From contig NZ_CP029553.1 in the NCBI RefSeq assembly GCF_003173755.1, forward strand, positions 1,636,501 to 1,700,500: a stretch of 64,000 bases of DNA. The letters are read 5' to 3'. Source of the DNA: Methylobacterium terrae (GTDB lineage Bacteria > Pseudomonadota > Alphaproteobacteria > Rhizobiales > Beijerinckiaceae). The notes beneath the pieces are model-generated. The model searched no databases and was not told where the DNA came from. It saw nothing but the letters and a program-made list of their open reading frames with translations. Both the position numbers and the translations under genes were made by a program. The stretch's first letter is position 1. The number at the start of each line of letters is the position of its first letter. Shown piece by piece: positions 53,614-63,512 of the stretch.

Positions 53614-55959
53614 ATGGATTTCCACCGCCGCTTCACCGTGCTGATGTGCACGCCGGCCTTCGACCCGGACGACCTCGAGGGCGCGCGCGTCAACCAGATC
53701 GTGGCGGCGGTCGAGCACCGCGGCTTCGAGGTGGTGCGGGCGCGGCGGGTCGAGGACGCGGCGATCGCGGTGCAGACCGACGCGGCGGTCGGCTGCCTGG
53801 TGGTGGATTGGGGCAAGCGCGGCCTCGACGGCAAGGCGGCGGCGCTCATCGACATGATGCGCAAGCGCGGCCTCGAGATGCCGATCGTCATCATGGTCCG
53901 GCGCAAGCGGCTCGAGGACATCCCCGTCGAGCTCCTCGACTTCATCGACGGCTACATCTTCCTCGCCGAAGAAACCCCCGAGTTCATCGCGCGCGGCCTC
54001 GTCAGCAGGGTGACGCAATACGCCGAGACCCTGAAGACCCCGTTCTTCGGCGCGCTCGTCGACTACGCTGAGAAGGGCAACCAGCTCTGGACCTGCCCGG
54101 GCCACAACGGCGGCATCTTCTACAACCGCTCGCCGATCGGCCGCATCTTCGTCGAGCACCTAGGGGAAGCGATCTTTCGCGACGACCTCGACAACTCGGT
54201 CCTCGACCTCGGCGACCTCCTGACCCACGAAGGCCCCGCCCTCAAGGCGCAGAAGGAGGCCGCCCAGATCTTCGGGGCGGAGAAGACCTACTTCGTGCTC
54301 AACGGCACCTCGGCCTCGAACAAGATCGTGCTGTCCTCGCTCGTCGCCGAGGACGACCTGGTGCTGTTCGACCGCAACAACCACAAGGCGGCGCATCACG
54401 GCGCGCTGTTCCTCGGCGGCGGCATCCCGATCTTCCTCGAGACCGACCGCAACGCCTACGGGCTGATCGGCCCGATCTTCCACGAGGCCCTCGACGAGGA
54501 CAAGATCCGCCGGAAGATCCGCGACAACCCGCTCGTCAGGGACCGCGAGGCGTGGCGCCGGGAGCGCCCGTTCCGCGTCGCGGTGATCGAGCAATGCACC
54601 TATGACGGCACGATCTACGACGCCCGCGAGATCGTCGCGAGGATCGGTCACCTCTGCGACTACATCCTGTTCGACGAGGCCTGGGCCGGCTTCATGAAGT
54701 TCCATCCCCTGTTCCAGGGCCGCTACGCCATGGGGCTGACCGGGCTCGACGAGACCTCGCCCGGCATCATCGCCACGCAATCGACCCACAAGCAGCTCGC
54801 GAGCTTCTCCCAGGCCTCGCAGATCCACACCAAGGACGGGCACATCCGCGGCCAGACCCGGCGGGTGGAGCACCGGCGCCTCAACGAGAGCTTCCTCGTC
54901 CACGCCTCGACCTCGCCGTTCTATCCCCTCTTCGCCTCCCTCGACGTCGGCGCCCAGATGATGAAGGGCCGCTCCGGCATGATCCTGTGGGACGACACGA
55001 TCCGGCTGGGCATCGAGTGGCGCAAGAAGGTGCGGGCGATCCGCAAGGAGTTCGAGGAGAACGAGCGCGACCCCAAGCGCCGCTGGTTCTTCGATCCCTT
55101 CGTGCCCGACCTGGCGACGGGCGCGGGCGGCGCCGAGGTGCCGTGGGAGAGCCTGCCGACCGACGAGCTCGCCTCCGACCCGCGGCACTGGGAGCTCAAG
55201 CCGGGGGCCGGCTGGCACGGCTTCACCCACGTGGCGCCGGGCTACGCCATCACCGACCCGAACAAGCTCACGGTGCTCACCCCGGGCTTCGACCGGCGGA
55301 CGGGCGAGTACACCGAGCACGGCGTGCCGGCCCCGATCGTCGCCCAGTACCTGCGCGAGAACCGCATCGTCCCGGAGAAGAACGACCTCAACTCGCTGCT
55401 CTTCCTGCTGACGCCCGGCGTCGAATCGTCGAAAGCCGGCACGCTGATCTCCGGCCTCGTCGCCTTCAAGCGCCTGCACGACGACAACGTGCTCTTGGAA
55501 GAGGCGATGCCGGAATTCGTCCGGCGCCGGCCGCAGCGCTACGGCGGCGTGCGCCTGCGCGACCTCTGCGCCGACTACCACACCTTCCACCGCCAGGCCG
55601 GCACCTCCGGCCTGCAGCGCAAGCAGTTCATGCCCGAGCACCTGCCCGAGATGGCGATGGCGCCGAAGGCCGCGGCGCAGATGCTGACGCGCAACAACGT
55701 CGACTTCGTCCCGATCGCCGAGGCCGAGGGGCGCATCGCCACGACCTTGATGCTGGTCTATCCCCCGGGCATCGGCACGGTGCTGCCGGGAGAGCGGCTC
55801 GACGAGCGGGCAAAGCCCATGCTCGACTACTTCAAGATGTTCGAGGCCGCCGCCAACCTCTTCCCGGGTTTCGAGGCCGAGATCCAGGGCGTCTACCGCC
55901 AGGTCGAGCCGGACGGGCGCATCCGCTTCTACACCTACGTGCTGCGGGAGGGACGGTGA
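53614..55959 (+). CDS. Arginine/lysine/ornithine decarboxylase
   Basis: A 781-residue PLP enzyme of the bacterial fold-type I (group III) decarboxylases. An N-terminal wing/receiver-like domain (1-135) is followed by the catalytic core. PLP lysine is Lys393 in TQSTHKQLASFSQASQIH, with LNGTSASNKIVLSSL, DRNNHKAAHHGAL and LFDEAWAGF as cofactor contacts and the C-terminal domain beginning near 580. Length agrees with AdiA, CadA and SpeF-type enzymes. The amino acid used cannot be assigned safely. It is followed directly by a GNAT gene, and AGGAG lies 10 bp before the start. Confidence 0.94.
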   Translation: MDFHRRFTVLMCTPAFDPDDLEGARVNQIVAAVEHRGFEVVRARRVEDAAIAVQTDAAVGCLVVDWGKRGLDGKAAALIDMMRKRGLEMPIVIMVRRKRLEDIPVELLDFIDGYIFLAEETPEFIARGLVSRVTQYAETLKTPFFGALVDYAEKGNQLWTCPGHNGGIFYNRSPIGRIFVEHLGEAIFRDDLDNSVLDLGDLLTHEGPALKAQKEAAQIFGAEKTYFVLNGTSASNKIVLSSLVAEDDLVLFDRNNHKAAHHGALFLGGGIPIFLETDRNAYGLIGPIFHEALDEDKIRRKIRDNPLVRDREAWRRERPFRVAVIEQCTYDGTIYDAREIVARIGHLCDYILFDEAWAGFMKFHPLFQGRYAMGLTGLDETSPGIIATQSTHKQLASFSQASQIHTKDGHIRGQTRRVEHRRLNESFLVHASTSPFYPLFASLDVGAQMMKGRSGMILWDDTIRLGIEWRKKVRAIRKEFEENERDPKRRWFFDPFVPDLATGAGGAEVPWESLPTDELASDPRHWELKPGAGWHGFTHVAPGYAITDPNKLTVLTPGFDRRTGEYTEHGVPAPIVAQYLRENRIVPEKNDLNSLLFLLTPGVESSKAGTLISGLVAFKRLHDDNVLLEEAMPEFVRRRPQRYGGVRLRDLCADYHTFHRQAGTSGLQRKQFMPEHLPEMAMAPKAAAQMLTRNNVDFVPIAEAEGRIATTLMLVYPPGIGTVLPGERLDERAKPMLDYFKMFEAAANLFPGFEAEIQGVYRQVEPDGRIRFYTYVLREGR

Positions 55960-56564
55960 TGGATTCGGTCGCGGGCCAGCCCGGGATCGTGATCCGCCCG
56001 TCGACGGATGCGGACGTCTCGGCGATGATCGAGATCTACGAGCACCACATCCGCCACGGCGTCGGCGATACCGGCGACTTCGAGGAGGACCGTCTCCGGC
56101 CGGACGACCTCAAGCGCCGGCGCAAGAACATGCGCTCGAAGCGCCTGCCCCACCTCGTGGCCGAGCGCCACGGGATGGTGGCGGGCTACGCCTACGCGGT
56201 GCCGTTCCGCAAGCGCCCGGCCTACCGCTACACCCTCAAGCACTCGATCTACGTCCATGCCGGCCATCTGCACGCCGGCATCGGCCGGCGCCTGCTGCCG
56301 GCCCTGATCGAGGCCTGCGCGGCGGGCGGCTACCGCCAGATGATCGGCTACATCGACGCCGAGAACGAGGCGTCCTTGCGCCTGCACGAGGCCTGCGGCT
56401 TCGCGCGTGTCGGCCATCTACCGGGCGTGGCCTACCGCCACGGCCGCTGGGGCGACAGCGTGATGGTGCAGTGTCCGCTCGGCACGGGGGCGTCGGACCA
56501 GCCCTCGACCTGGCGGCAGGAGGCGGTGGTGCAGGAGACGCGGGCGCCGCTCCCGGCGACGTGA
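55959..56564 (+). CDS. GNAT family N-acetyltransferase (Pat-like)
   Basis: A 201-residue acetyl-CoA-dependent enzyme. It resembles phosphinothricin acetyltransferase-type GNATs: VIRPSTDADVSAMIEIYEHH, then HLVAERHGMVAGYAYAVPFR, KRPAYRYTLKHSIYVHAGHL, the acetyl-CoA loop HAGIGRRLLPALIEAC, and MIGYIDAENEASLRLHEACG followed by FARVGHLPGV. Its start overlaps the decarboxylase stop (TGATG), so the two are coupled; acetylation of the amine product is an obvious idea but not shown. The last 35 residues are an extension beyond the family. Confidence 0.9.
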   Translation: MDSVAGQPGIVIRPSTDADVSAMIEIYEHHIRHGVGDTGDFEEDRLRPDDLKRRRKNMRSKRLPHLVAERHGMVAGYAYAVPFRKRPAYRYTLKHSIYVHAGHLHAGIGRRLLPALIEACAAGGYRQMIGYIDAENEASLRLHEACGFARVGHLPGVAYRHGRWGDSVMVQCPLGTGASDQPSTWRQEAVVQETRAPLPAT

Positions 56565-56615
56565 GGGGGGTGATCGGGTCGCGCTCGACGATCTTGCGAT
56601 CACCTCATTGATCCC

Positions 56616-56644
56616 ACCTACGACCTCAGGATGAGGTCGTAGGT
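56616..56644. terminator. Perfect 13-bp hairpin between convergent genes
   Basis: ACCTACGACCTCA at 56616-56628 and its exact complement at 56632-56644 around a 3-nt loop lie between the acetyltransferase stop and the oxalate decarboxylase stop. The symmetric position suggests a bidirectional terminator. There is no long T-run on either side. Confidence 0.55.
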
Positions 56645-56695
56645 CTGAATAATGTCTAGCGCCGCCGGATACATTGCCGCTCGGTCGATAAGGCT

Positions 56696-57919
56696 TCAAC
56701 CCGGCACCACCGGTGTCTTCTTTACCGGCAGCCCGGCCAGCACCGACTCGTCGACGTTCAGATGCGCCCGCACCAGCGCGTGCGGGGTCAGCGCCATCCA
56801 CTGGTTCAGCGACACGTCGGCGTAGGTCGGGCTGCGGAACAGCTCCAGGAAGCGGAGCGGCGTCGCACCGGTATTCTCGATGTAGTGGCCCATGGCGAAG
56901 GGCACGTAGCCGACGTCGCCGGCCTGGTAGTCGAAGGTGCGGGCCTTCGATTCCGAGCCGAACACCGTCATGCGGCCCTGCCCCGAGAGGTAGTACTGCC
57001 ACTCGTCGCCGTTCGGGTGCCAGTGCAGCTCCCGCATTCCCCCGGGCTCGAGCTCGACGAGGGCCGCCGCGATGGTCTTCGAGGCCGGGAAGATCCGGGA
57101 ATCGGTGATGCGGACGCTGCCGCTCTTCGTCCGCGTCGGCTCCTGCGCCAGCATCCGGTGGCTGAAGCTCTCGGGGATCGGGCCGGCGCCGCCGGTCCGG
57201 TCGCCGGCGAGCGGGCCCGGCATCGGCGCCGGGAAGATGTACTTCTCCGTGGAAGGCAGCCCGGCCAGAGCCGATTCGGGCACGCCGAAATTCTTCGCCA
57301 GCACGTCGCGCGGGGTATGGGCGAGCCAGTCGGTGATCAGGAAGGTCGAGTCTTCGGAGAAGTGCCCGTCGTCGAAGACCAGCAGGAACTCGCAGCCGTC
57401 GACGTCGCTCTCCAAACCCTGGATCGAGTGGGGAATGCCGGACGGGAAGTACCAGAGGTCGCCCTCGCCGACGTCGTCGACGAAGGTGCGGCCGTCCTGG
57501 TCGACCGCGGTGATGCGGGCGCGGCCCTTCAGCATGTAGGACCACTCGGCTTCCTTGTGCCAGTGCATCTCGCGGGCGACGCCGGCCTTGAGGCGCATGT
57601 TGACGCCCGCCATCGCGGTCGAGATCGGCAATTCGCGCGTGGTGGTCTGGCGCGCCCAGCCGCCCTCCTCGAGCCGCATGTGGCTGTCGGTGAAGGACCA
57701 TTTCAGGTTCGGCATCGTGCCGTGGTCGGTCTTCGGCGGGCGCGTGGTGAACGGCTCCTCGGCCTGGCGCGCCGGGTTGGTCGGGCCGAGGATGTCGGCG
57801 CCGTCCTTGCCGCGGATGGGCGTCGATCCGGAGGGTGCGGGCGCCTGCGCGCCGGCGGTGCTGCTGACGAGGCCGGCCGCCGCGGCGGCCAGCGTGTGAC
57901 GGCGGGAGATGAGGGTCAC
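56696..57919 (-). CDS. Oxalate decarboxylase (bicupin), Tat-exported
   Basis: A 407-residue two-cupin manganese enzyme that converts oxalate to formate and CO2. Domain 1 metal site is [13 protein letters not shown] with His in [11 protein letters not shown]; domain 2 is [20 protein letters not shown] with FAMGHYIEN. The lid loop is SEDST, with the glutamate that favours decarboxylation over oxidation (SENST in Bacillus OxdC). The N-terminus [16 protein letters not shown] is a twin-arginine signal. GTG 57919 begins just before it. It may detoxify environmental oxalate and supply formate in the periplasm, useful to a methylotroph. Confidence 0.92.
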   Translation of the reverse strand: MTLISRRHTLAAAAAGLVSSTAGAQAPAPSGSTPIRGKDGADILGPTNPARQAEEPFTTRPPKTDHGTMPNLKWSFTDSHMRLEEGGWARQTTTRELPISTAMAGVNMRLKAGVAREMHWHKEAEWSYMLKGRARITAVDQDGRTFVDDVGEGDLWYFPSGIPHSIQGLESDVDGCEFLLVFDDGHFSEDSTFLITDWLAHTPRDVLAKNFGVPESALAGLPSTEKYIFPAPMPGPLAGDRTGGAGPIPESFSHRMLAQEPTRTKSGSVRITDSRIFPASKTIAAALVELEPGGMRELHWHPNGDEWQYYLSGQGRMTVFGSESKARTFDYQAGDVGYVPFAMGHYIENTGATPLRFLELFRSPTYADVSLNQWMALTPHALVRAHLNVDESVLAGLPVKKTPVVPG

Positions 57920-58164
57920 GGGCAGGCCTCGACCTTGGTGACGGCAAGGTCTCACGACCCCGCCTGGCGCCCGACAATGCCCCGCCCGACGGCCGGTTCC
58001 GTTCGGTCAGGGAAGCCGGAATCCGGGGTTTCGCCATCCGCGGCGACATCGACTGGACGAAACCGGCCTCGTCTTCGTGGCAGGCCATGCAGCGGCGCGA
58101 CGACCCGACGAACATCGTGTCGGATCGCGGCGGCGCTCGCGAAAGGTTGATCGGCGCCGCGCGC

Positions 58165-58193
58165 CTGACACGGCATCGGACTCCCTCTAGGCT
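58165..58193 (+). promoter_or_regulatory. Candidate promoter of the serine hydrolase gene
   Basis: CTGACA (58165-58170) and TAGGCT (58188-58193) are separated by 17 bp, 43 bp before the start codon. The 317-bp divergent region otherwise shows nothing recognisable. Confidence 0.4.
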
Positions 58194-58236
58194 GCCGGCC
58201 GACGGGAGATCGGCGGAAAGCCGCGGGAGGATACGG

Positions 58237-59415
58237 ATGGGCGAAGACCTGAAGGCCGCGGCCGACGCGATCCTGCGGCGCGGGGTGGCGCAGGCCCCCG
58301 GACTTCCCGGCATCGTCGCGATGGCGACCGACCGCGAGCGCACGCTCTATGCCGGCGCCGCCGGGCAGCGGAGCGGGGATGCGCCGATGACCACCGACAC
58401 GGTCCTGGCGATCTTCTCCACCACCAAGGCGGTCACCGCCACCGCCGCGCTGCAACTCGCCGAGGAGGGTCTCATCGACCTCGACGCTCCGGCCGCCTCG
58501 TACGTGCCGGCCCTCGCCGAAATCCAGGTGCTCGAGGGCTTCGCCGAGGACGGCAGCCCCCGGCTTCGTCCGCCGGCGCGGCCGGTCACCACCCGGATGC
58601 TGCTGCTGCACACCGCCGGCTTCGGCTACGACATCTTCAACGAATCGTACGCCCGCCTGCTGCGCGAGAGCCGACGGCCGGGCGTGACCAGCGGCACCCG
58701 CGCCTCGCTGATGACCCCGCTGCTGTTCGATCCCGGGGAGTCGTGGGAGTACGGCAGCAACATCGACTGGGCCGGCCAGGTGGTCGAGGCGGTGACGGGC
58801 CGGCGCCTCGGGACGGTGATGCGGGAGCGGATCTTCGGGCCTCTCGGCATGGAGAGCACCGGCTTCTCGCTGACGCCCGCCCTGCGCACCCGCCTCGCCC
58901 GGATGCACCAGCGCAACGAGGACGGCACCCTCAAGGTCCTCGACGGCTTCGAGCTGCCGCAGGAGCCGGAGGTCGAGATGGGCGGCCACGGTCTCTACTC
59001 CACCGCCGAGGACTACCTGCGCTTCGTCCGGATGTGGCTCGACGACGGCGCCGGCCCGCACGGACCGGTGCTGCGGCCGGAGACCGTCGCGATGGCGGCG
59101 ACCAACGGCCTCGGGCCCTCGCTCAGGATCCGCGCTCTCCCGGGGGTGAAGCGTCACCTCTCGCACGACGCCGAGTTCTTCCCCGGCATGCCGAAATCCT
59201 GGGGCCTGAGCTTCATGATCAACGACGAGGACGCCCCGACCGGGCGCTCGGCCGGCTCGCTCGCCTGGGCGGGCTTGGCCAACCTGTATTTCTGGATCGA
59301 CCGGACCAGGGGAGTCGGCGGGTTCTGGGGGACGCAGCTCTTTCCGTTCGCCGACCCGGCTTCAATGGAGAATTTTCTGGAGTTCGAGACGGCTTTGTAT
59401 CGCAGCCTGGGCTGA
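58237..59415 (+). CDS. Serine hydrolase (class C beta-lactamase / EstB family)
   Basis: A 392-residue hydrolase with the beta-lactamase fold. The nucleophile motif is Sxx[10 protein letters not shown] (Ser61, Lys64), and the second motif is [10 protein letters not shown] (Tyr). The third, usually KTG or HxG, is here [11 protein letters not shown] (Trp-Gly-Thr). The blocks [15 protein letters not shown] and [14 protein letters not shown] also match. No clear signal peptide is present, so a cytoplasmic esterase acting on short acyl esters is more likely than antibiotic resistance. The start has GGGAGG 6 bp upstream. Confidence 0.9.
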   Translation: MGEDLKAAADAILRRGVAQAPGLPGIVAMATDRERTLYAGAAGQRSGDAPMTTDTVLAIFSTTKAVTATAALQLAEEGLIDLDAPAASYVPALAEIQVLEGFAEDGSPRLRPPARPVTTRMLLLHTAGFGYDIFNESYARLLRESRRPGVTSGTRASLMTPLLFDPGESWEYGSNIDWAGQVVEAVTGRRLGTVMRERIFGPLGMESTGFSLTPALRTRLARMHQRNEDGTLKVLDGFELPQEPEVEMGGHGLYSTAEDYLRFVRMWLDDGAGPHGPVLRPETVAMAATNGLGPSLRIRALPGVKRHLSHDAEFFPGMPKSWGLSFMINDEDAPTGRSAGSLAWAGLANLYFWIDRTRGVGGFWGTQLFPFADPASMENFLEFETALYRSLG

Positions 59416-59440
59416 GTTCCGCAGGATTCCCTGTTGTTCC

Positions 59441-59489
59441 ACCTGCGACGTCATCCTGAGGCGCCGAAGCGAAGCGGAGGCCTCGAAGG
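59441..59489. repeat. Half copy of repeat family A
   Basis: ACCTGCGACGTCATCCTGAG onward to GGCCTCGAAGG at 59489 matches the left half of 9887-9930 (ACCTGCGAGCTCATCCTGAG). The right half is missing and the match ends 4 bp before the transporter's stop codon at 59493. Confidence 0.65.
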
Positions 59490-59492
59490 GGC

Positions 59493-60743
59493 TCACGCCC
59501 CGATGAACACCCCGGCGATGGCCGCACTCGTCAGGTTCGACAGCGTCCCGGCGAGGATCGCCCGCAGGCCGTAGGCCGCCACCTCCGAACGGCGCTCGGG
59601 CACGAGGCTGCCGAAGCTCGCGAGCTGGATCGCGATCGACGCCAGGTTGGCGAAGCCGCACAGGGCAAAGCACAGGATCGCGGTGGTGCGGGCCCCGAGC
59701 TCGCCGCTCTTCAGCACCGGCGAGAGGTTGGCGTAGGCCAGGAACTCGTTGAAGGCGAGCTTCTGGCCGATGGCGCCGCCCACCAGCGTCGCCTGGTCCC
59801 ACGGCACGCCGAGAAGCCAGGCGAGCGGCGCCAGGGCGAGGCCGAGGGCACCCTCGATCGAGGCGCCGGGCGCGCCCACGAGGCCGCCGGCATGGGCCAC
59901 GATCCCGTCGACGAGGGCGATCAGCCCCACGAAGGCGATCAGCATCGCGCCGACCGCCACCGCCACGGCGAGGCCCTTCTGGGTGCCGTCGGCGGCGGCC
60001 TCGATCACGTTGACCGCCCGGGTCTCGCCGAACGTGACCCGCATCGTCGTGACCCGGCTCGGCTCGGTCGAGGGCACCAGGATCTTGGCGTAGAGGAGCC
60101 CGCCGGGGATCGCCATGAACGAGGCGGCGAGGAGATACGGCATCGGCACGCCGAGCGCGGCGTAGCCGGCGAGGATCGAGCCGGCGGTGGAGGCCGCCCC
60201 GCTCGTCATCACGGCGAACAGCTCGGCCCCGGTCAGCAGCGCCAGGAACGGACGGAGCGCCACCGCGATCTCGCTCTGGCCGATGAAGATGGTGATGACC
60301 GCCGAGAACGTCTCGATCCGCGAGGTCCCGAGCACCCGCTGCAACGCCGCCCCTAAGCCCCGGGCGAGCGCCTGCATCACGCCGACGTGGTACAGGACCG
60401 CGATCAGCGCCGAGACGTAGATGATCTGCGGCAGCACCCTGAGTGCCAGCACGAAGCCGCCGCCGCCGAACAACTCGAACATCTTCGGCTCGACGAGGCC
60501 GCCGAACAGGAACGCCACGCCCTTGTCGCCGTAGGACAGGACCGCCTGCACCGCGTCGGCGACGGCGCTCAGGGCCGCGCGGCCCGCCGGCCAGAACAGC
60601 ACCAGGGCGCCGAGCCCGATCTGGACGGCGAGCGCCGACAGGACCACCCGCGGCCGGATCGCCCGGCGGTTGGTCGAGAACAGGACCGCGACCGCGATCA
60701 GCACCGCGATGCTGGCACTGGCGTGGAGCAGGCGGTCCGGCAT
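59493..60743 (-). CDS. Concentrative nucleoside transporter (NupC/CNT family)
   Basis: A 416-residue inner-membrane symporter with the two inverted CNT repeats. The blocks FFGGLVEPKMFELFGGGGFV-like FLFGGLVEPKMFELF, SALIAVLYHVGVMQALARGL and FIGQSEIAVALRPFLALLTG (nucleoside site, Gln-Ser-Glu), then ELFAVMTSGAASTAGSILAG and KLAFNEFLAYANLSP, define the family. Cation coupling is H+ or Na+. ATG 60743 begins just before helix 1. It is convergent with the serine hydrolase gene. Confidence 0.93.
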   Translation of the reverse strand: MPDRLLHASASIAVLIAVAVLFSTNRRAIRPRVVLSALAVQIGLGALVLFWPAGRAALSAVADAVQAVLSYGDKGVAFLFGGLVEPKMFELFGGGGFVLALRVLPQIIYVSALIAVLYHVGVMQALARGLGAALQRVLGTSRIETFSAVITIFIGQSEIAVALRPFLALLTGAELFAVMTSGAASTAGSILAGYAALGVPMPYLLAASFMAIPGGLLYAKILVPSTEPSRVTTMRVTFGETRAVNVIEAAADGTQKGLAVAVAVGAMLIAFVGLIALVDGIVAHAGGLVGAPGASIEGALGLALAPLAWLLGVPWDQATLVGGAIGQKLAFNEFLAYANLSPVLKSGELGARTTAILCFALCGFANLASIAIQLASFGSLVPERRSEVAAYGLRAILAGTLSNLTSAAIAGVFIGA

Positions 60744-60931
60744 CACGTTCTCCCCGATCGGCGGGCCTTCCCCATCGGCAGGTCCCAGCAAGCCTGATGC
60801 CGCATCGTTCAGTGTCGGTTCAAGCGCGACGGTTCGTGATGGGGCCCGCCATCGTGATGCCCGGATGAGCGGCGATCCGGTGCGGAACCGGGGCGCGCGA
60901 CCCCGGTCGTCAGCCACGGGAGGGCACCGCC

Positions 60932-63301
60932 ATGCCGCCGCTCCGACACGTCATCCTTGCTCTCGCGGCGCTGGCCGGCCTCGTCGCGACCGCCCTCCCC
61001 GCAGCGGCGGCCCCGGCCGAACGGCGGATCGCCCTCGTGGTCGGCAACGGCGCCTACGCGGCCGGGCCGATCCCGACCGCCGCCAACGATGCCGGCCTCG
61101 TCGCCCAGACGCTCCAGGCGGCGGGGTTCGACGTCGTCGGCGCCCGCGACCTCGACGAGGACGCGCTGCGCCGGTCCCTGCGCGACTTCACCGACAAGGC
61201 CGCGGCGGCGGGGCCGGACGCGGTGGCCTTCGTCTACCTCGCCGGCTACGGGTTGCAGCTCGAGAACGAGGCCTATTTCGCGCCGGTCGATGCCCGGATC
61301 GAGACCGCCTCCGACGTGCCGCTCCGGGCGCTCAGGGTCTCGGACTACGTCAAGCGCCTCGCCGCCCTGCCGCTCAAGGCCCGGTTCGTGGTGCTCGACG
61401 CCGCCCGGGCCGCGCCGTTCCGCTTAGCGGGCGATCCGCTGGCCGGCGGCCTGCCGCTCGTCGAGGCCGATCCCGGCAGCCTGATCGCGTACAATGCCGC
61501 GCCCGGCACCGTCGGCCCGGCCGAGACCGGGCCCTACGGCGCCTACGCGCTCGCCCTCGTCGAGATGATCCGCGAGGGGGGACTGGCGCCCGCCGCCCTG
61601 TTCGAGCGGGTGCGCCTGCGGGTGGCCGAGGTGACCCGCGGGGGCGAGGTGCCGTGGAGCGGCTCGCGCATCGAGGCGCCGTTCGTGTTCCTGGAGCGGG
61701 AGGCCGGCGCGCCGTCGCTCGCCGGCTTCGCGCCGCCGGCAAAGCCGCTCGGCGAGATCGGGGCGCGGGAGGCCTACGCCGCCTGCCTCGGCCGCGACAC
61801 CCTGCCGGCCTACGAGGAGTTCGTCGCCGCCTATCCCCGCGACCCGCTGGCCAAGCGCGTGCGGGCGATCATCGCGGCCCGGCGCGAGGCCCTGACCTGG
61901 CGGCGCAGCGCCCTCGCCGATTCGCCCGAGGCCTACTGGTCCTACCTCGCCCGCTATCCCCGCGGGCCGCATGCCTGGGATGCCCGCCGGCGCCTCACGG
62001 CGCTCGCCGCCGCCTTCGCGCCGCCGCCGGGTTACCGGATGCTCGCCTACGACGTTCCGCCGCCCCCGCCCGAGGAGGCGATCTACGTCGAGCGGCCGGC
62101 GCTCTTCCTCGACGACCCGGCCTACGCCCTGCCGCCGCCGCCCGTCGCCTTCCTGCCGCCGCGGCCGACCGTGCTGGTGGAGCTCGCCCCGCCCCCGCCG
62201 CCGGCCGAGACCTACGTGCTGCCGGTGCCGATCTACGTCCCGGTCCCGACCTACGTGGTGGCGCCGCCGGCCGTGGTGCCGCCGCCGAACCCGGCGCTGT
62301 TCCAGAACCTGCACGTCACCACCGTCACGGTCCCGCGCGAGCACGGTCCCGAGCCGGCACGGCCGGGGACGGCGCGCCTCGGGGCGCCGGTCGTCGGCGC
62401 CGTCGCGGGGGCGGCGCTCGGCGCTGCCGCGGCGCGCGTCGCCCTGCCGCCGGCCCTCGCCCGGAGGACCGCCCCGCGCCCGGATCCGCAGGGCGCGCCG
62501 GGCCAGATCCCGCGCCCGAACGGCCCGGCGAGCCCTGATCCCGGCGCCGCCCTGCGGCCGAGCCTGCCCGGGCAGATCCCGTCCCAGGCGCCGGGCGGGC
62601 CGCGCCCGAACCCCGCACAAGCGCTGCCCGGCGCAGGCGGCACCCCGCTGCCGGCGGTCGCCGGACGCCCCGGCATGCCCCGACCCGCCGGGCTCGGCCA
62701 GATCCCGCCGGTTGCCGCGCGACCCGCGGGGCCGCCCGCGGCCGCGGGCCGACCGGTGACGCAGGGGGCCGCCGCCGCCCACCCGCCGCAAGGATCGGTC
62801 TCGGGCGGGCCGCAGCCCCAAGGACTGCAGCCCCAAGGACTCCAGCCCCAAGGCGTGCGGCCCCCCCTCACCCCGTCGCGCCCCGTGCAGCCGCCGCGGA
62901 TGGTCGCCCCCGCGCAGGCGCCGCGACCGGCGATGCCGCCTTCCACTCCGGCACCCCGCCTGGCCACGCCCGCCCGCGCGCCTCGGCCGGATGACGGGTT
63001 GCAGCGGATGCGGATGGAGCAGGCCGTGCGCCAGCAGGCGGTGCAGCGGCAGCAGGCCCTGCAGGCGCAGCAGGCTCAGGGCCGCCAGCGCTTCGAGGCG
63101 CAGCAGATGATGCAGCGCCAGCAGCAGCAGATGCAGGACGCGATGCGGCGCCAGCAGGCGCAGGCGATGCGCCAGCCGCAGATGATGGCGCCGCGGCCCC
63201 AGCCGATGCCGCCGCACCCGCCGCAAGGCGCGCCGCGCCCGGCCCCCCACGCGCCGCCGGGCCATGGTTGCGGCCATCCGGGCGGGCCGCCGTGCCGGTA
63301 G
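60932..63301 (+). CDS. Exported caspase-fold protein without catalytic residues
   Basis: A 789-residue protein. The signal peptide (MPPLRHVILALAALAGLVAT) precedes a caspase/metacaspase (C14) domain at about 30-255. The His position is Tyr106 in YLAGYGLQLENEAYF (normally GHG), and the Cys position is Ala158 in VVLDAARAAP (normally DACR), so proteolysis is not expected. Next come repeat segments (DTLPAYEEFVAAYPRDP, EAYWSYLARYPRGPHAWDA) resembling sel1/TPR-like short repeats. The C-terminal half is a disordered Pro/Gln-rich tail including QPQGLQ repeats and a Gln/Met/Arg-rich run. It may be a scaffold or wall-associated protein. Confidence 0.85.
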   Translation: MPPLRHVILALAALAGLVATALPAAAAPAERRIALVVGNGAYAAGPIPTAANDAGLVAQTLQAAGFDVVGARDLDEDALRRSLRDFTDKAAAAGPDAVAFVYLAGYGLQLENEAYFAPVDARIETASDVPLRALRVSDYVKRLAALPLKARFVVLDAARAAPFRLAGDPLAGGLPLVEADPGSLIAYNAAPGTVGPAETGPYGAYALALVEMIREGGLAPAALFERVRLRVAEVTRGGEVPWSGSRIEAPFVFLEREAGAPSLAGFAPPAKPLGEIGAREAYAACLGRDTLPAYEEFVAAYPRDPLAKRVRAIIAARREALTWRRSALADSPEAYWSYLARYPRGPHAWDARRRLTALAAAFAPPPGYRMLAYDVPPPPPEEAIYVERPALFLDDPAYALPPPPVAFLPPRPTVLVELAPPPPPAETYVLPVPIYVPVPTYVVAPPAVVPPPNPALFQNLHVTTVTVPREHGPEPARPGTARLGAPVVGAVAGAALGAAAARVALPPALARRTAPRPDPQGAPGQIPRPNGPASPDPGAALRPSLPGQIPSQAPGGPRPNPAQALPGAGGTPLPAVAGRPGMPRPAGLGQIPPVAARPAGPPAAAGRPVTQGAAAAHPPQGSVSGGPQPQGLQPQGLQPQGVRPPLTPSRPVQPPRMVAPAQAPRPAMPPSTPAPRLATPARAPRPDDGLQRMRMEQAVRQQAVQRQQALQAQQAQGRQRFEAQQMMQRQQQQMQDAMRRQQAQAMRQPQMMAPRPQPMPPHPPQGAPRPAPHAPPGHGCGHPGGPPCR

Positions 63302-63335
63302 GAGGGGATCCGTCGATCACGCGACGGAACTGAAA

Positions 63336-63390
63336 CCTCACCGTCATTCCCAGGTTCTCGCCTGCGGCGAGCCCCCGGATGACGGTGAGG
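63336..63390. repeat. Inverted repeat, family B copy 2
   Basis: Perfect 12-bp outer arms (CCTCACCGTCAT at 63336-63347, complement at 63379-63390) enclose an inner stem CTCGCC/GGCGAG (63357-63362, 63366-63371). It shares the CGTCAT-ATGACG frame with 27955-27992 and lies between two convergent genes. Confidence 0.7.
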
Positions 63391-63512
63391 GTTGCAGCCG
63401 CGTCGGGACGACCGCGCAGGATCGCGGCTCGTCGAAACGAGACGGGGCGCGGCCCCTCCCCCATCCGGAGGAAGCGCCGCGCCCCGTTGTCGTCCGAGAC
63501 GGCGAGAAGCCC

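Noticed and set aside
58237..59415. Antibiotic-resistance beta-lactamase
   Set aside because: The class C fold is present, but there is no signal peptide and the third motif is Trp-Gly-Thr; an EstB-like esterase fits better.
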